Shown: positions 17,143-26,367 of the stretch, piece by piece
Layout of the letters: each line of letters starts with the position of its first letter
How positions within the stretch are numbered: the first letter of the stretch is position 1
Assembly (NCBI RefSeq): GCF_008704655.1
Contig: NZ_CP023688.1
Span: forward strand, 4,526,001-4,590,000
Direction: 5' to 3'
Length of the DNA: 64,000 nucleotides
From: Streptomyces rimosus
GTDB taxonomy: Bacteria; Actinomycetota; Actinomycetes; Streptomycetales; Streptomycetaceae
Notes under the pieces: generated by a model
Database searches by the model: none
What the model was told of the DNA's origin: nothing
What the model saw: the letters and a program-made list of their open reading frames with translations, nothing else
Translations under genes and position numbers: made by a program

Positions 17143-18078
17143 ATGGACTCCGTGACTGATGCCTCCGCCGAGCCGCCGCAGGCTCCCCGGTCCGCCGAAA
17201 AAACGATCCGCCTGATCGCCACGGATCTCGACGGCACCCTGCTGCGTGACGACAAGACGGTCTCCAGCCGGACGATCGCCGCGCTGGCCGCCGCCGAGCG
17301 GGCAGGCATCGAGGTCTTCTTCGTGACCGGGCGCCCGGCCCGCTGGATGGACGTGGTCAGCGATCACGTACACGGGCACGGGCTGGCCATCTGCGCGAAC
17401 GGCGCGGCCGTCGTCGATCTCCACCACGGCCGCCGCATCGTGGAGATCAGCCCGCTGGAGCGGCCCGCGGCGCTGGCGGTGGTGCACGCGCTGCGTGCCG
17501 CCGCTCCCGGTACGTCGTTCGCGGTCGAGCGGACCGGCGGGATCAACTACGAGCCGGAGTACCCGCCCTTCCAGCTCGACCCGGCCGCCGTCATCGCGCC
17601 TGCGGAAAAGCTCCTCGCCGAGCTGAGCCCGGAGCACTCGCGCTCCCCGCTGGAGCAGGAGGGCGCCGAGGTGCCGCCGGCCTCCGAGGACATCGGTGCC
17701 GACCAGCCCGTACTGAAGCTGCTCGCCCACCACCCCGACCTGGACCCGGACGCCTTCCTGGAGCTGGCCCGCGCGCGGGCGGGCGCGCACGCCTCCTTCA
17801 CCCGGTCCAGCCCGACCGCGCTCCTGGAGATCAGCGGGCCGGGCGTGAGCAAGGCCGGCACCCTGGCGCGCTGCTGTGCCCAGCGCGGCATCGGCCCGGA
17901 CCAGGTCGTCGCCTTCGGGGACATGCCCAACGACCTCGAAATGCTGGCCTGGGCAGGCACTTCGTACGCCATGGCCAATGCCCACCCCGACGTGCTCGCC
18001 GCGACCGCCCTGCACACCCACGGCAACAACGAGGACGGCGTCGCGGCCGTCATCGAACGCATCCTGGACGGCCGCTGA
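17143..18078 (+). CDS. HAD-IIB (Cof-type) phosphatase
   Basis: A 311-aa haloacid dehalogenase-type hydrolase. Motif I is DLDGTLL (nucleophile Asp, proton donor Asp two residues on), motif II VTGRP, motif III the Lys of SKAGTL and motif IV GDMPNDLEML. The cap between motifs II and III is the type C2 alpha/beta cap of the Cof group, which dephosphorylates sugar phosphates and similar small metabolites. The start is ATG 17143 (MDSVTDASAE); GTG 17152 is also possible, and no strong ribosome-binding site favours either. It is a single gene, tail to tail with the M23 peptidase gene. Confidence 0.88.
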   Translation: MDSVTDASAEPPQAPRSAEKTIRLIATDLDGTLLRDDKTVSSRTIAALAAAERAGIEVFFVTGRPARWMDVVSDHVHGHGLAICANGAAVVDLHHGRRIVEISPLERPAALAVVHALRAAAPGTSFAVERTGGINYEPEYPPFQLDPAAVIAPAEKLLAELSPEHSRSPLEQEGAEVPPASEDIGADQPVLKLLAHHPDLDPDAFLELARARAGAHASFTRSSPTALLEISGPGVSKAGTLARCCAQRGIGPDQVVAFGDMPNDLEMLAWAGTSYAMANAHPDVLAATALHTHGNNEDGVAAVIERILDGR

Positions 18079-18159
18079 CCCGTCCCTCCCCTCGCCGCAC
18101 AGCAGCCACCGCTGTGCCGGAAGCCACGGCCGTACGGAACGCAGACCGGCCCCCTCCCA

Positions 18160-19341
18160 TCACACCCGCACCCCCCGCCCCCTCAACCACGGCACCGGAT
18201 CGACCCCCGACCCCACCTGCGGCGTGCGGCGCACCTCGAAGTGCACGTGCGGCCCCGTGGAGTTGCCGGTCGAGCCCGACAGCGCGATCTGCTGGCCCGC
18301 CCGTACCTGCTGCCCGGCGCCTACCACCACGGCCGACAGATGCGCGTACTGCGTAAACGTTCCTGCACCGTGCTGTACGACCATGCTGATGCCGAAGTTG
18401 TCGCCGCAGGTCAGGCTGAGGACGCGGCCCCGGCCCACGGACCGTACGGGCGTGCCGACCGGCACCGCGAAATCCTGGCCCGTGTGGCGGTGCGCCCAGC
18501 GGCTGCCCGCACCGCCGAAACCCGCCGACAACTGGTAGCGCTCCACCGGCCGGGTCCACCTCCCGCCCGGCGCCGGCACCGGTGACACCTCCGTGGCGGA
18601 ACGTTTCGCCACCGCGGACACCGTGCCGGGCAGCCTGCCGCACCGGCCGCTCCGAGCGGACTGCCGGGACACCTTGTGCAGCAGCCCGCGGGCCGCGCCC
18701 AGGCGGCGGCCGATGCGCCGGCGCTCCGCGTCGAGCCTGGTCCGGCGGGTGTCGAGCTCGACGGTACGGACGTACGTGGCCACGCTGTCCACCGCCAGGG
18801 ACCGGCTCGCACGCAACGCGTCCCGCGCGTGCGCGGCCAGCAGGCGCTGGCGGCGCTCGGCCTTCCGGTAGGCGCTCAGCACCGCCTGCGGAGCGCCGGA
18901 AGCCCGGGCGGACCGCAGGACCGGGAGCCGGCGGCCGGTGCGGTACTGCGCGACGGCGATCCGGCCCGCCCGCCGGCGCAGTTCGTCGGCTGTGCGCTGT
19001 TCGCGCCGCAGCTCCGCATGCAGCCGGGAGATCCGGGCGTGGCCGGCCCGCGCCGCGCGCAGGACCGCCGCGTACGACCGTCCCGTCCGGCCCGCGTCCC
19101 GGCCCAGCCGGATCACCTCCAGACTCGCCGCGGCCAGGCGGTCCGCGACCTGGTCGCGCGCCTCAGGGGGGCGCAGGGGCGCGGAGGACGGCGGTAGGTG
19201 CTCGACGGCGCCCGGTTCGGCAGCGGCCGTCATGGCGGCCGGCGCCCCGGCGAAGGCCGCCCCGGTGGCGACCGGGGCCGCCCCTGCCGTCGCCGACAGC
19301 GCCACCACCAGCGACAATGTCATCCGTGTAGTGCGCAGCAC
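18160..19341 (-). CDS. Secreted M23 family metallopeptidase (cell-wall endopeptidase)
   Basis: About 393 aa from a GTG at 19341 (VLRTTRMTLSLVVALSATAG), which gives a signal peptide; the frame is open to an ATG at 19452. Residues about 65-255 are Arg/Ala/Leu-rich coiled coil. The C-terminal M23/LytM domain carries the zinc motifs HRHTGQDFAVP (HxxxD) and HVHFE (HxH). All expected ligands are present, so it should cleave peptidoglycan cross-links. Coiled-coil plus M23 resembles EnvC/NlpD-like activators, though those lack ligands. Start uncertain. Confidence 0.88.
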   Translation of the reverse strand: MLRTTRMTLSLVVALSATAGAAPVATGAAFAGAPAAMTAAAEPGAVEHLPPSSAPLRPPEARDQVADRLAAASLEVIRLGRDAGRTGRSYAAVLRAARAGHARISRLHAELRREQRTADELRRRAGRIAVAQYRTGRRLPVLRSARASGAPQAVLSAYRKAERRQRLLAAHARDALRASRSLAVDSVATYVRTVELDTRRTRLDAERRRIGRRLGAARGLLHKVSRQSARSGRCGRLPGTVSAVAKRSATEVSPVPAPGGRWTRPVERYQLSAGFGGAGSRWAHRHTGQDFAVPVGTPVRSVGRGRVLSLTCGDNFGISMVVQHGAGTFTQYAHLSAVVVGAGQQVRAGQQIALSGSTGNSTGPHVHFEVRRTPQVGSGVDPVPWLRGRGVRV

Positions 19342-19714
19342 AGCTCCGTGGCGCCGGTGAGCCGGTCGTGCGGCCCGCTCGCCGGCACGCCGGTCGGGGC
19401 CCTGTGGCCCCCGGACCGCTGTGCGCAACCAATCCGGCATACCTGGACACATGGCCAGATGGTTGCCCGTATCGCTCGATCCCTCACAAAAACGTTTCGC
19501 CTGTCCCGTCCGCGCCGCTCCGAACGGAGTATCCCGGCACCCGCGAAATGGCCGGAATCAACCGCTCCCGCATTCCTGGCACATCACTCGAATACCGGCT
19601 GAACCATCTGGACGCGTCCGGCCGGAGCACCTCCGCTGATCGAGGTACGGAATCGCCCCGCCACCACCGCCGCCCCGGGCCGTACCGACGCGACCGCACC
19701 GGAACACCCCCGCC
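19342..19714. other. Intergenic region upstream of M23 peptidase
   Basis: This 373-bp spacer carries the promoter of the M23 gene on the minus strand and the 3' flank of the sensor kinase gene. A c-di-AMP (ydaO) riboswitch, frequent before Streptomyces wall hydrolases, was looked for and not convincingly found. CCATCTGG occurs in both orientations, at about 19454 and 19602. No gene is supported. Confidence 0.45.
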
Positions 19715-21481
19715 TCAGAGCGGCGCCTCCCACGTCACCATCGTCCCGGTCCCGGCCTCGCCCAGCCCCGGCCCGTACGTACTGGAGCCGCCCAGCGACT
19801 CGGCCCGCTTCGCTAGGTTGCGCAGACCGCTGCGCCGGCCGCCCTCGGGGATGCCCACCCCGTCGTCGGCGACCGTCAGCCGTACGCCGTCCCGGCCGTC
19901 CGGCAGTTTGATCGTCGAATCGACGACGACCTCGATGCGCGAGGCGTCGGCGTGCCGGAAGGCGTTGGACAGCGCCTCACGGAGCGCGGCGATCAGGTTC
20001 TTGCCGGTCAGCTCGCCGACGCGGGCGTCCACCGGGCCGACGAAGCTCGCGGACGGCTGGAAGCCGAGCGGTACGGCGGCCGTGCCGATCTCCCGCAGGA
20101 CGCGGGTCCGCAGGCCGGACGGGGCCTCGGCCGGGCCCTGTTGCAGCGCGAAGATCGCGGTACGGATCTCCTGGATGGTGACGTCGAGCTCGTCGACGGC
20201 CTTGCCGATGCCCTCCTGCACCTCGGGCACGACCGCTCTGCGCTGGGCGCTCTCCAGCATCATCCCGGTCGCGAAGAGCCGCTGGATGACCAGGTCGTGC
20301 AGGTCGCGGGCGATCCGGTCGCGGTCCTCGTAGACGGCCAGCCGCTCGCGGTCGCGCTGCGCGTCGGCCAGGACGAGCGCCAGGGCGGCCTGGGCGGCGA
20401 ACTGGGTGGCCAGCGTGCGTTCGGCGGCGCTGAAGGGCCGCGCGCCGCGGGCACGCGGCGTCGCGAGCGTGCCCAGCACCCGGCCGCCGCTCTTGAGCGG
20501 GAGCATCATGCTGGGGCCGAAGCGCGGCGCGACGTCCGTGACCATACGGTCATCGGTCGCCGAGTCCTCCACGAAGACCGGCTCCCCGGCGAGCAGTTGC
20601 GCGGCCACCGGGCTCTCGGGCGGCATCTGGGTGCCGACGAGGCCGGCGGGATCGTCGGCCGACGCCGCGACGATCTCCAGCCCGCCGTCGTCCGTGGGCA
20701 GCAGCACGATTCCGGCCGCGGACTCCGCGAGCTTGCGGGCCTGTTCCGCGACGACCGCCAGCGCGTCGTCCACATCGCTGCCGGCCAGCAGCGCGGTGGT
20801 CACGGCCACCGAGCCGTCGATCCACCGTTCCCGCTGCCGGGTCGCCGCGTACATCCGCGCGTTGCCGATCGCGATGCCGGCCTCGGTGGCGAGCACCCGC
20901 ACCATGTGCAGATCGCCCTCGCTGAACTCGCCGCCGCCGCGCTTCTCGGTCAGGTAGAGGTTGCCGAAGATCTCCCCTTGGACGCGGATCGGCACCCCGA
21001 GGAACGTCCGCATCGGCGGGTGCCCCGGCGGAAAGCCCGCCGACCGCACGTCCTGGGTCAGATCGGCCAGCCGCAGCGCCTTCGGGTCGTGGATGAGCGC
21101 GCCGAGCAGGCCCTTGTGCCCGTCCGGCAGCGCGCCGATCCGCGCCCGGTCCTCGGCGCCGACCCCGTACGTCACGAAGTCCGACAGGCCCTCGCGCGAC
21201 TCGTCGATGATCCCGATCGCGGCGTAGCGGGCGTCGGCCAGCTCGGCCGCGGTCTCCACGATCCGGTCCAGCGTGATGTGCAGGTCGAGGCCCGCGCCGA
21301 CGGTACGCATGGCCTCCAGCAGCTGCGGCACGCGCGCGGTCAGCTCGGTCGACAGTCCCTGGAGGCTGCGGGTCGCCTCGGTGGCCGCTTCCATGGGGTC
21401 GGTGCCGGAGGCGGCCGCGCCGTCGGAATCAGTACGGGCCCCGGTGCCCATGGGGTCTGAGGGTCCTGTCGTGACTGCCAT
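19715..21481 (-). CDS. Two-GAF sensor histidine kinase, DevS/DosT-like
   Basis: A 588-aa cytoplasmic kinase without membrane helices. GAF-A is at about 65-210, GAF-B at about 230-375, the HisKA_3 dimerisation domain has phospho-acceptor His395 in RDLHDLVIQ, and the HATPase domain has N, G1 (DDGVGIPE) and G2 boxes. GAF-A holds GFPPGHPPMRTFLGVP with His154; in mycobacterial DevS/DosT a His at this place is thought to bind heme for O2/NO/CO sensing. The next gene upstream is cydDC (164-bp gap, same strand), fitting an oxygen-sensing role. No response regulator gene is adjacent, so it is an orphan kinase here. Confidence 0.9.
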   Translation of the reverse strand: MAVTTGPSDPMGTGARTDSDGAAASGTDPMEAATEATRSLQGLSTELTARVPQLLEAMRTVGAGLDLHITLDRIVETAAELADARYAAIGIIDESREGLSDFVTYGVGAEDRARIGALPDGHKGLLGALIHDPKALRLADLTQDVRSAGFPPGHPPMRTFLGVPIRVQGEIFGNLYLTEKRGGGEFSEGDLHMVRVLATEAGIAIGNARMYAATRQRERWIDGSVAVTTALLAGSDVDDALAVVAEQARKLAESAAGIVLLPTDDGGLEIVAASADDPAGLVGTQMPPESPVAAQLLAGEPVFVEDSATDDRMVTDVAPRFGPSMMLPLKSGGRVLGTLATPRARGARPFSAAERTLATQFAAQAALALVLADAQRDRERLAVYEDRDRIARDLHDLVIQRLFATGMMLESAQRRAVVPEVQEGIGKAVDELDVTIQEIRTAIFALQQGPAEAPSGLRTRVLREIGTAAVPLGFQPSASFVGPVDARVGELTGKNLIAALREALSNAFRHADASRIEVVVDSTIKLPDGRDGVRLTVADDGVGIPEGGRRSGLRNLAKRAESLGGSSTYGPGLGEAGTGTMVTWEAPL

Positions 21482-21644
21482 GGCACGAGCCTAAGGGGCG
21501 CTTTTCTGAAGAATGCCTTCAATGCGGCAATTCGGACGCCGGACCGGTCCACCCCGGACCGCCCCGGGCTGCCACGTCACCCCGGTCCGGGCGTCCGCCG
21601 CAACGGTACGCAGCGGCTGCCCGCACCCGTCGTTCTTCAGCCGT

Positions 21645-24600
21645 TCATCGGAGCGCCCCCGCACCCGCCAAACGGCCCTCCGCCGCGTCCGCCGACCGCG
21701 CGTCCACCGCCCGCTCACGCTCCAGCATCCGCCGGAACGGACCGTCGGCCGCCGCCAGCTCCGCGTACGTACCGCGCTGGACGGGCCTCCCCTCGTCCAG
21801 GACCAGTACCTCGTCGACCGCCGCCAGCCCCTCCAGCCGGTGCGTGATCAGCACGGTCGTACGGCCCTCGGTGGCGGCCAGCAGGTCCGCGGTCAGCGCG
21901 TCGGCCGTGGCCAGGTCCAGGTGTTCGGCGGGCTCGTCCAGCACCAATACGGGGAAGTCGGCCAGCAGCGCGCGGGCCAGCGCGAGGCGCTGCCGCTGGC
22001 CGCCGGAGAGCCGTGCGCCGTGCTCGCCGACCATCGTGTCCAGCCCGTCGGGCAGCGACCGCGCCCAGCCGTCCAGCCGGGCCTGCGCGAGCGCGGCCCA
22101 CAGCTCGTCCTCGTCCGCACCGGTACGGGCGAGGCGCAGGTTCTCCCGTATGGAGCTGTCGAAGATGTGGGCGTCCTGCGCACACAGCCCGACCCGGCGC
22201 CGTACGTCGTCGCCGTCGGCCGCCGCCGCGTCCACACCGCTGAGCGTGTACGCACCCGACTCCCGGTCCAGGAAGCGCAGCAGCACCTGCGCGAGCGTCG
22301 TCTTCCCGGAACCGGACGGACCGACGACGGCCAGGCGCCGCCCGGCGGCCAGGGTGAACCCGACGCCGTCCAGCGCGGGCTTGCGCTGTCCGGGGTAGCG
22401 GGCCGTCAGGTCCGTCACGACCAGCGGGAACGGCGCCTCCGGTACGTCCGCCGCGGTCGCACCGGCCGGTTCGCCGACCGGCTCCGGGGCGTCCAGCACC
22501 TCGAAGACCCGCTCCGCCGCCCGGCGCGTGCGCTGCCGGTACTGCACGGCGAGCGGCAGTCCCGCGACCGCCTCGAACGCGGCGAGCGGGACGAGGACGA
22601 CGACCGCCAGGCACACGCCCGTCAGCCGCCCGGCGTGTACGGCCTGGACGCCGACGACGGCCGCCGCGGCCACCGTCAGCCCGCACAGCAGCGCGGACAG
22701 CCCGGCCCCGGCACCGGCCGCGGCCGCCGAACGGGACGCGATCCGCGTCAGGTCGCGGTCGGCCCGCCGGGTCCGGTCGATACGGGAGCCGAGCGCGCCC
22801 GCCACCGTCAGTTCGGCCGTCCCGGTGAGCAGATCGACGACGTGGGCGGAGAGCACGCCTCGCGCGGGGGAGAGCTGCCGCTCGGCGCGGCGGGCCAGTA
22901 CGGCGGACAGCGCCGGCACCCCGGCACCCGCCAGCAGCAGACCGGCCGCGAGAACGGCGCCCGCCTCGGGCAGCAGCCAGGTGGTGAACCCGACGGAGCC
23001 CAGCCCGACCACCACGGCCGCCCCCACCGGCAGCAGCCACCGCAGGAAGTAGTCCTGCACCGCGTCCACGTCCGCCACCAGCCGCGACAGCAGGTCGCCA
23101 CGGCTGCGCTCCCGCAACCCGGCGGGCGCCAGGCGCTCCAGCCGCCGGAAGACGGCCACCCGTACGTCCGCGAGCATCCGGAACACGGCGTCGTGCGCCA
23201 CCAGCCGCTCCGCGTACCGGAACACCGCCCGGCCGATGCCGAAGGCCCGGGTCGCGGTGACCGCCACCATCAGGTACAGCACCGGCGGGTGCTGCGCGGC
23301 GCGGGAGATCAGCCAGCCGGACGTGGCCATCAGGCCCACGGCGCTGCCCAGCGCCAGGCTGCCCAGCAGCAGCGCCAGTCCGAGCCGGCCCCAACGGGCC
23401 CGCGCCAGGCCCCGGAGCCGCGTCAACGCGGAGCCCCGGGTGCCGAGTACGGCGTCCGGCTCCTCGTCGGGTGCGGCGTCTCGGTCCTCGGCCGGTTCGG
23501 CGGCAGCGGAGTCCCGTACAGCGCCCGGTCCGTCGACCGGTTGGCCCGTGGAGGCACCGTCCCGTACGGCGTCCGCCCGTGCCATCTCTGCGCCGCCGCT
23601 CACGGCCTGCGCGGCGGCTTCCGGTACGGCGGTGCCCTCCTCGGTCGCCGGAGGAGCCAGCCGCACCACGCGGTCCGCCACCGCCAGCAGCGCCGGCCGG
23701 TGGACGACCAGGAGCACCGTGCGCCCGGCCGCCAGGCGGCGTACCGCGTCGACGATGCCTGCCTCCGTCTCGCCGTCCAGGTTCGCGGTCGGCTCGTCTA
23801 GCAGCAGAATCGGGCGGTCGGCGAGGAACGCGCGGGCCAGGGCCAGGCGTTGGCGCTGGCCCGCCGACAGGCCGGAGCCGCCCTCGCCGAGCACGGTCGC
23901 CGCTCCGTCGGGCAGCGCGGAGACGAAGTCCAGGGCACCGGCGTCGCGGAGCGCGGCGTGCACGGCCGCGTCGTCGGCGTCGGGGCGGGCCAGCCGTACG
24001 TTCTCGGTGATGGTGCCCGCGAAGAGGTACGGGCGCTGGGCCACCCAGGCGATCCGGCGCCGCCAGTCCTCCGGGTCGATGCCGGCCAGGTCCCGGCCGC
24101 CGACCCGTATCCGGCCCGCGGCGGGCTCCGCGAAGCCGAGCAGAACGTTGAGCAAGGTCGTCTTGCCCGCGCCGGAGGGACCGACGAGGGCCACCGTCTC
24201 CCCCGGGGCGACATCGAACGAGGTCCGGGGCAGCGAGGGTTCGGTCCGGCCCGGGTGGCGTACGACGAGGTCCTCGACGGACAGCGCCGTACTGTCGGGC
24301 GCCGGTGCGTTCCCCGTCGTGCGCTGCGGTGTCTCCAGCACCGCGAAGATCTCCTCGGCCGCTGCCAGGCCCTCCGCCGCGGCGTGGTACTGAGCGCCGA
24401 CCTGCCGCAGCGGCAGATACGCCTCGGGCGCCAGGATCAGCACCAGCAGGCCCGTGTAGAGATCCAAGCTGCCGTGGACGAGCCGCATGCCGATGCCGAC
24501 GGCCACGAGCGCGACCGAGATCGTGGCGAGCAGTTCCAGGGCGAAGGACGACAGGAAGGCGATCCGCAGGGTGCGCAGCGTGGCCCGGCGGTAGGCGCCG

Positions 24601-25283
24601 GTGATGGCGCGGATGGACGCCGCCTGGGCCTTGGCCCGGCCGAAGACCTTGAGCGTGGGCAGCCCGGCGACGACGTCCAGGAAGTGGCCCGACAGCCGCG
24701 CCAGCAGCTGCCACTGGCGTTCCATGCGGTTCTGCGTGGCCCAGCCGATGAGGACCATGAACAGCGGGATCAGCGGCAGCGTCACGACGATCGTCGCGGC
24801 CGAGATCCAGTCGCCGGTGACGATGCGCGCCAGCACCGCGACGGGCACGACGACCGCCAGGCCCAACTGTGGAAGATAGCGCGCGAAGTAGTCGTCGAGG
24901 GCGTCGATGCCGCGGGTGGCGAGGGTGGTCAGCTCGCCGGAACGCTGGGTGCTCAGCCACCCGGGGCCGAGATCGGCTGCTGCCCGCGTCAGCAGCCGCG
25001 TCCGCAGTTCGGATTTGACCGCCGCGCTCGCCCGGTGCGCGGCCAGCTCCGTCAGCCAGGACACCAGGCCCCGGCCGACGGAGACCAGCGCGAGCAGCAG
25101 TACCGGTGTGCTCAGATCGCCGAGACCGAGATCCCGCTGGAAGGCACCGACAACGACTTCGGCGATGAGCATGGCCTGGCCGATGACCAGACCAGCGCCG
25201 GCCAGGCCGAGCAGCACGACCGCGGCGAGGAAGAAACGGGTGGCACGGGCGTAGCGGAGCAGGCGCGGGTCGACCGGTTTCAC
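21645..25283 (-). CDS. cydDC: Fused CydD-CydC thiol-reductant ABC exporter
   Basis: A 1212-aa protein of two complete ABC exporter halves needed to assemble cytochrome bd. Half one (CydD-like): six helices, Walker A GPSGAGKTT, signature LSAGQRQR, Walker B ILLLDEPTANLD. A charged linker (about 545-605) leads to half two (CydC-like): six helices, GPSGSGKTT, LSGGQRQR, LVLDEPAEHLD. The start is GTG 25283, placed 9 nt after GAGGAAGGG; a TTG at 25292 is the longest option. The start codon lies within a parS site (25277-25290). It is in line with cydA and cydB, but a strong hairpin separates it from cydB. The fused form is normal for actinobacteria. Confidence 0.93.
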   Translation of the reverse strand: MKPVDPRLLRYARATRFFLAAVVLLGLAGAGLVIGQAMLIAEVVVGAFQRDLGLGDLSTPVLLLALVSVGRGLVSWLTELAAHRASAAVKSELRTRLLTRAAADLGPGWLSTQRSGELTTLATRGIDALDDYFARYLPQLGLAVVVPVAVLARIVTGDWISAATIVVTLPLIPLFMVLIGWATQNRMERQWQLLARLSGHFLDVVAGLPTLKVFGRAKAQAASIRAITGAYRRATLRTLRIAFLSSFALELLATISVALVAVGIGMRLVHGSLDLYTGLLVLILAPEAYLPLRQVGAQYHAAAEGLAAAEEIFAVLETPQRTTGNAPAPDSTALSVEDLVVRHPGRTEPSLPRTSFDVAPGETVALVGPSGAGKTTLLNVLLGFAEPAAGRIRVGGRDLAGIDPEDWRRRIAWVAQRPYLFAGTITENVRLARPDADDAAVHAALRDAGALDFVSALPDGAATVLGEGGSGLSAGQRQRLALARAFLADRPILLLDEPTANLDGETEAGIVDAVRRLAAGRTVLLVVHRPALLAVADRVVRLAPPATEEGTAVPEAAAQAVSGGAEMARADAVRDGASTGQPVDGPGAVRDSAAAEPAEDRDAAPDEEPDAVLGTRGSALTRLRGLARARWGRLGLALLLGSLALGSAVGLMATSGWLISRAAQHPPVLYLMVAVTATRAFGIGRAVFRYAERLVAHDAVFRMLADVRVAVFRRLERLAPAGLRERSRGDLLSRLVADVDAVQDYFLRWLLPVGAAVVVGLGSVGFTTWLLPEAGAVLAAGLLLAGAGVPALSAVLARRAERQLSPARGVLSAHVVDLLTGTAELTVAGALGSRIDRTRRADRDLTRIASRSAAAAGAGAGLSALLCGLTVAAAAVVGVQAVHAGRLTGVCLAVVVLVPLAAFEAVAGLPLAVQYRQRTRRAAERVFEVLDAPEPVGEPAGATAADVPEAPFPLVVTDLTARYPGQRKPALDGVGFTLAAGRRLAVVGPSGSGKTTLAQVLLRFLDRESGAYTLSGVDAAAADGDDVRRRVGLCAQDAHIFDSSIRENLRLARTGADEDELWAALAQARLDGWARSLPDGLDTMVGEHGARLSGGQRQRLALARALLADFPVLVLDEPAEHLDLATADALTADLLAATEGRTTVLITHRLEGLAAVDEVLVLDEGRPVQRGTYAELAAADGPFRRMLERERAVDARSADAAEGRLAGAGALR

Positions 25284-25290
25284 GTGAAAC
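25277..25290. other. parS: parS site overlapping cydDC start codon
   Basis: GTTTCACGTGAAAC, an exact match to the Streptomyces ParB-binding site. The central CAC/GTG supplies the GTG start of cydDC, so the palindrome is held both by ParB binding and by the N-terminal codons. Confidence 0.85.
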
Positions 25291-25316
25291 AACCCTTCCT
25301 CGACGGAAGTTGATCA

Positions 25317-25340
25317 GTGGGGCCCCGACCGGGGCCCCAC
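25317..25340. terminator. Perfect hairpin between cydB and cydDC
   Basis: GTGGGGCCCC-GACC-GGGGCCCCAC: 10-bp arms and a 4-nt loop, 17 bp after the cydB stop and upstream of cydDC. It could terminate or attenuate the cydAB transcript, or protect its 3' end. Confidence 0.6.
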
Positions 25341-25356
25341 CGGGGGGGGAGCCGTC

Positions 25357-26358
25357 CTAGTGGGCGTCGGCGATGTGCTGCGTACCGATGCGCTTGCGGA
25401 AGACCCAGTACGTCCAGCCCTGGTACAGCATGACGACCGGGGTGGCGATACCGGCGCACCACGTCATGATCTTCAACGTGTACGCGCTGGACGAGGCGTT
25501 GGAGACCGTGAGGCTCCAGCTGTCGTTCAGCGAGGAGGGCATCACGTTCGGGAAGAGCGTCAGGAACAGCATCGCGACCGCGGCCACGATGGTGACGCCG
25601 GAGAACGCGAACGACCAGCCCTCACGCCCGAGCCGGTTCATCACCAGCCCCGCGACCAGCGCCAGCACCGCGACGATCATCGCAACCAGGCTGCTGGTGT
25701 CGCCCTTGTCGAGCTGCGTCCAGCCCAGGAAGCCGACCGCGAGCACCGCGGTGATCAGGCCGAGCACGGTGGCCGTGCGGCGGGCCCGCTCCCGGATGTC
25801 GCCCAGCGTCTTGAGCGAGGCGAACACCGCGCCGTGGAAGGTGAACAGGCTGAGCGTGACCAGGCCGCCGAGCAGCGCGTACGGGTTCAGCAGGTCCAGG
25901 ACGCTGCCGACGTACTCCTTGTGCGCGTCGATCTGCACACCGTGCACGATGTTGCCGAAGGCCACGCCCCACAGGAACGCGGGCAGCAGCGAGCACCAGA
26001 AGATCGCGTGCTCCCAGTTGCGCTGCCAGCGCTCCTCGTCCCGCTTGACGCGGTACTCGAAGGCGACGCCGCGCACGATCAGGCAGACCAGGATGAGCAG
26101 CAGCGGCAGGTAGAAGCCGGAGAAGAGGGTGGCGTACCACTCGGGGAAGGCGGCGAAGGTGGCGCCGCCCGCGCTGAGCAGCCACACCTCGTTGCCGTCC
26201 CAGACCGGGCCGATCGTGTTGATCAGGACCCGCCGCTCGCGCCGGTCACGGGCGAGCAGCTTGGTCAGGACGCCGATGCCGAAGTCGAAGCCTTCGAGGA
26301 AGAAGTACCCGGTCCACAGCACGGCGATGAGGATGAACCAGATGTCATGGAGTTCCAT
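25357..26358 (-). CDS. cydB: Cytochrome bd ubiquinol/menaquinol oxidase subunit II
   Basis: A 333-aa membrane protein with about eight or nine helices, beginning MELHDIWFILIAVLWTGYFFLEGFDFG. The FLEGFDFG motif near residue 25 is diagnostic of CydB. It pairs with CydA (encoded 9 bp upstream) in the high-affinity terminal oxidase of the cytoplasmic membrane, which reduces O2 to water without proton pumping. GGAGG lies 5 nt before the ATG. Third base choice and length match the family. Confidence 0.96.
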   Translation of the reverse strand: MELHDIWFILIAVLWTGYFFLEGFDFGIGVLTKLLARDRRERRVLINTIGPVWDGNEVWLLSAGGATFAAFPEWYATLFSGFYLPLLLILVCLIVRGVAFEYRVKRDEERWQRNWEHAIFWCSLLPAFLWGVAFGNIVHGVQIDAHKEYVGSVLDLLNPYALLGGLVTLSLFTFHGAVFASLKTLGDIRERARRTATVLGLITAVLAVGFLGWTQLDKGDTSSLVAMIVAVLALVAGLVMNRLGREGWSFAFSGVTIVAAVAMLFLTLFPNVMPSSLNDSWSLTVSNASSSAYTLKIMTWCAGIATPVVMLYQGWTYWVFRKRIGTQHIADAH

Positions 26359-26367
26359 GGTCGCCTC

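Noticed and set aside
19342..19714. Possible c-di-AMP (ydaO) riboswitch before the M23 peptidase
   Set aside because: Expected from the enzyme type, but the conserved aptamer segments could not be matched in order.
21715..24960. Open minus-strand frame of 1081 codons overlapping cydDC
   Set aside because: It is a shifted frame of the cydDC gene itself, Arg/Gly/Pro-rich with no domain; a product of high GC.
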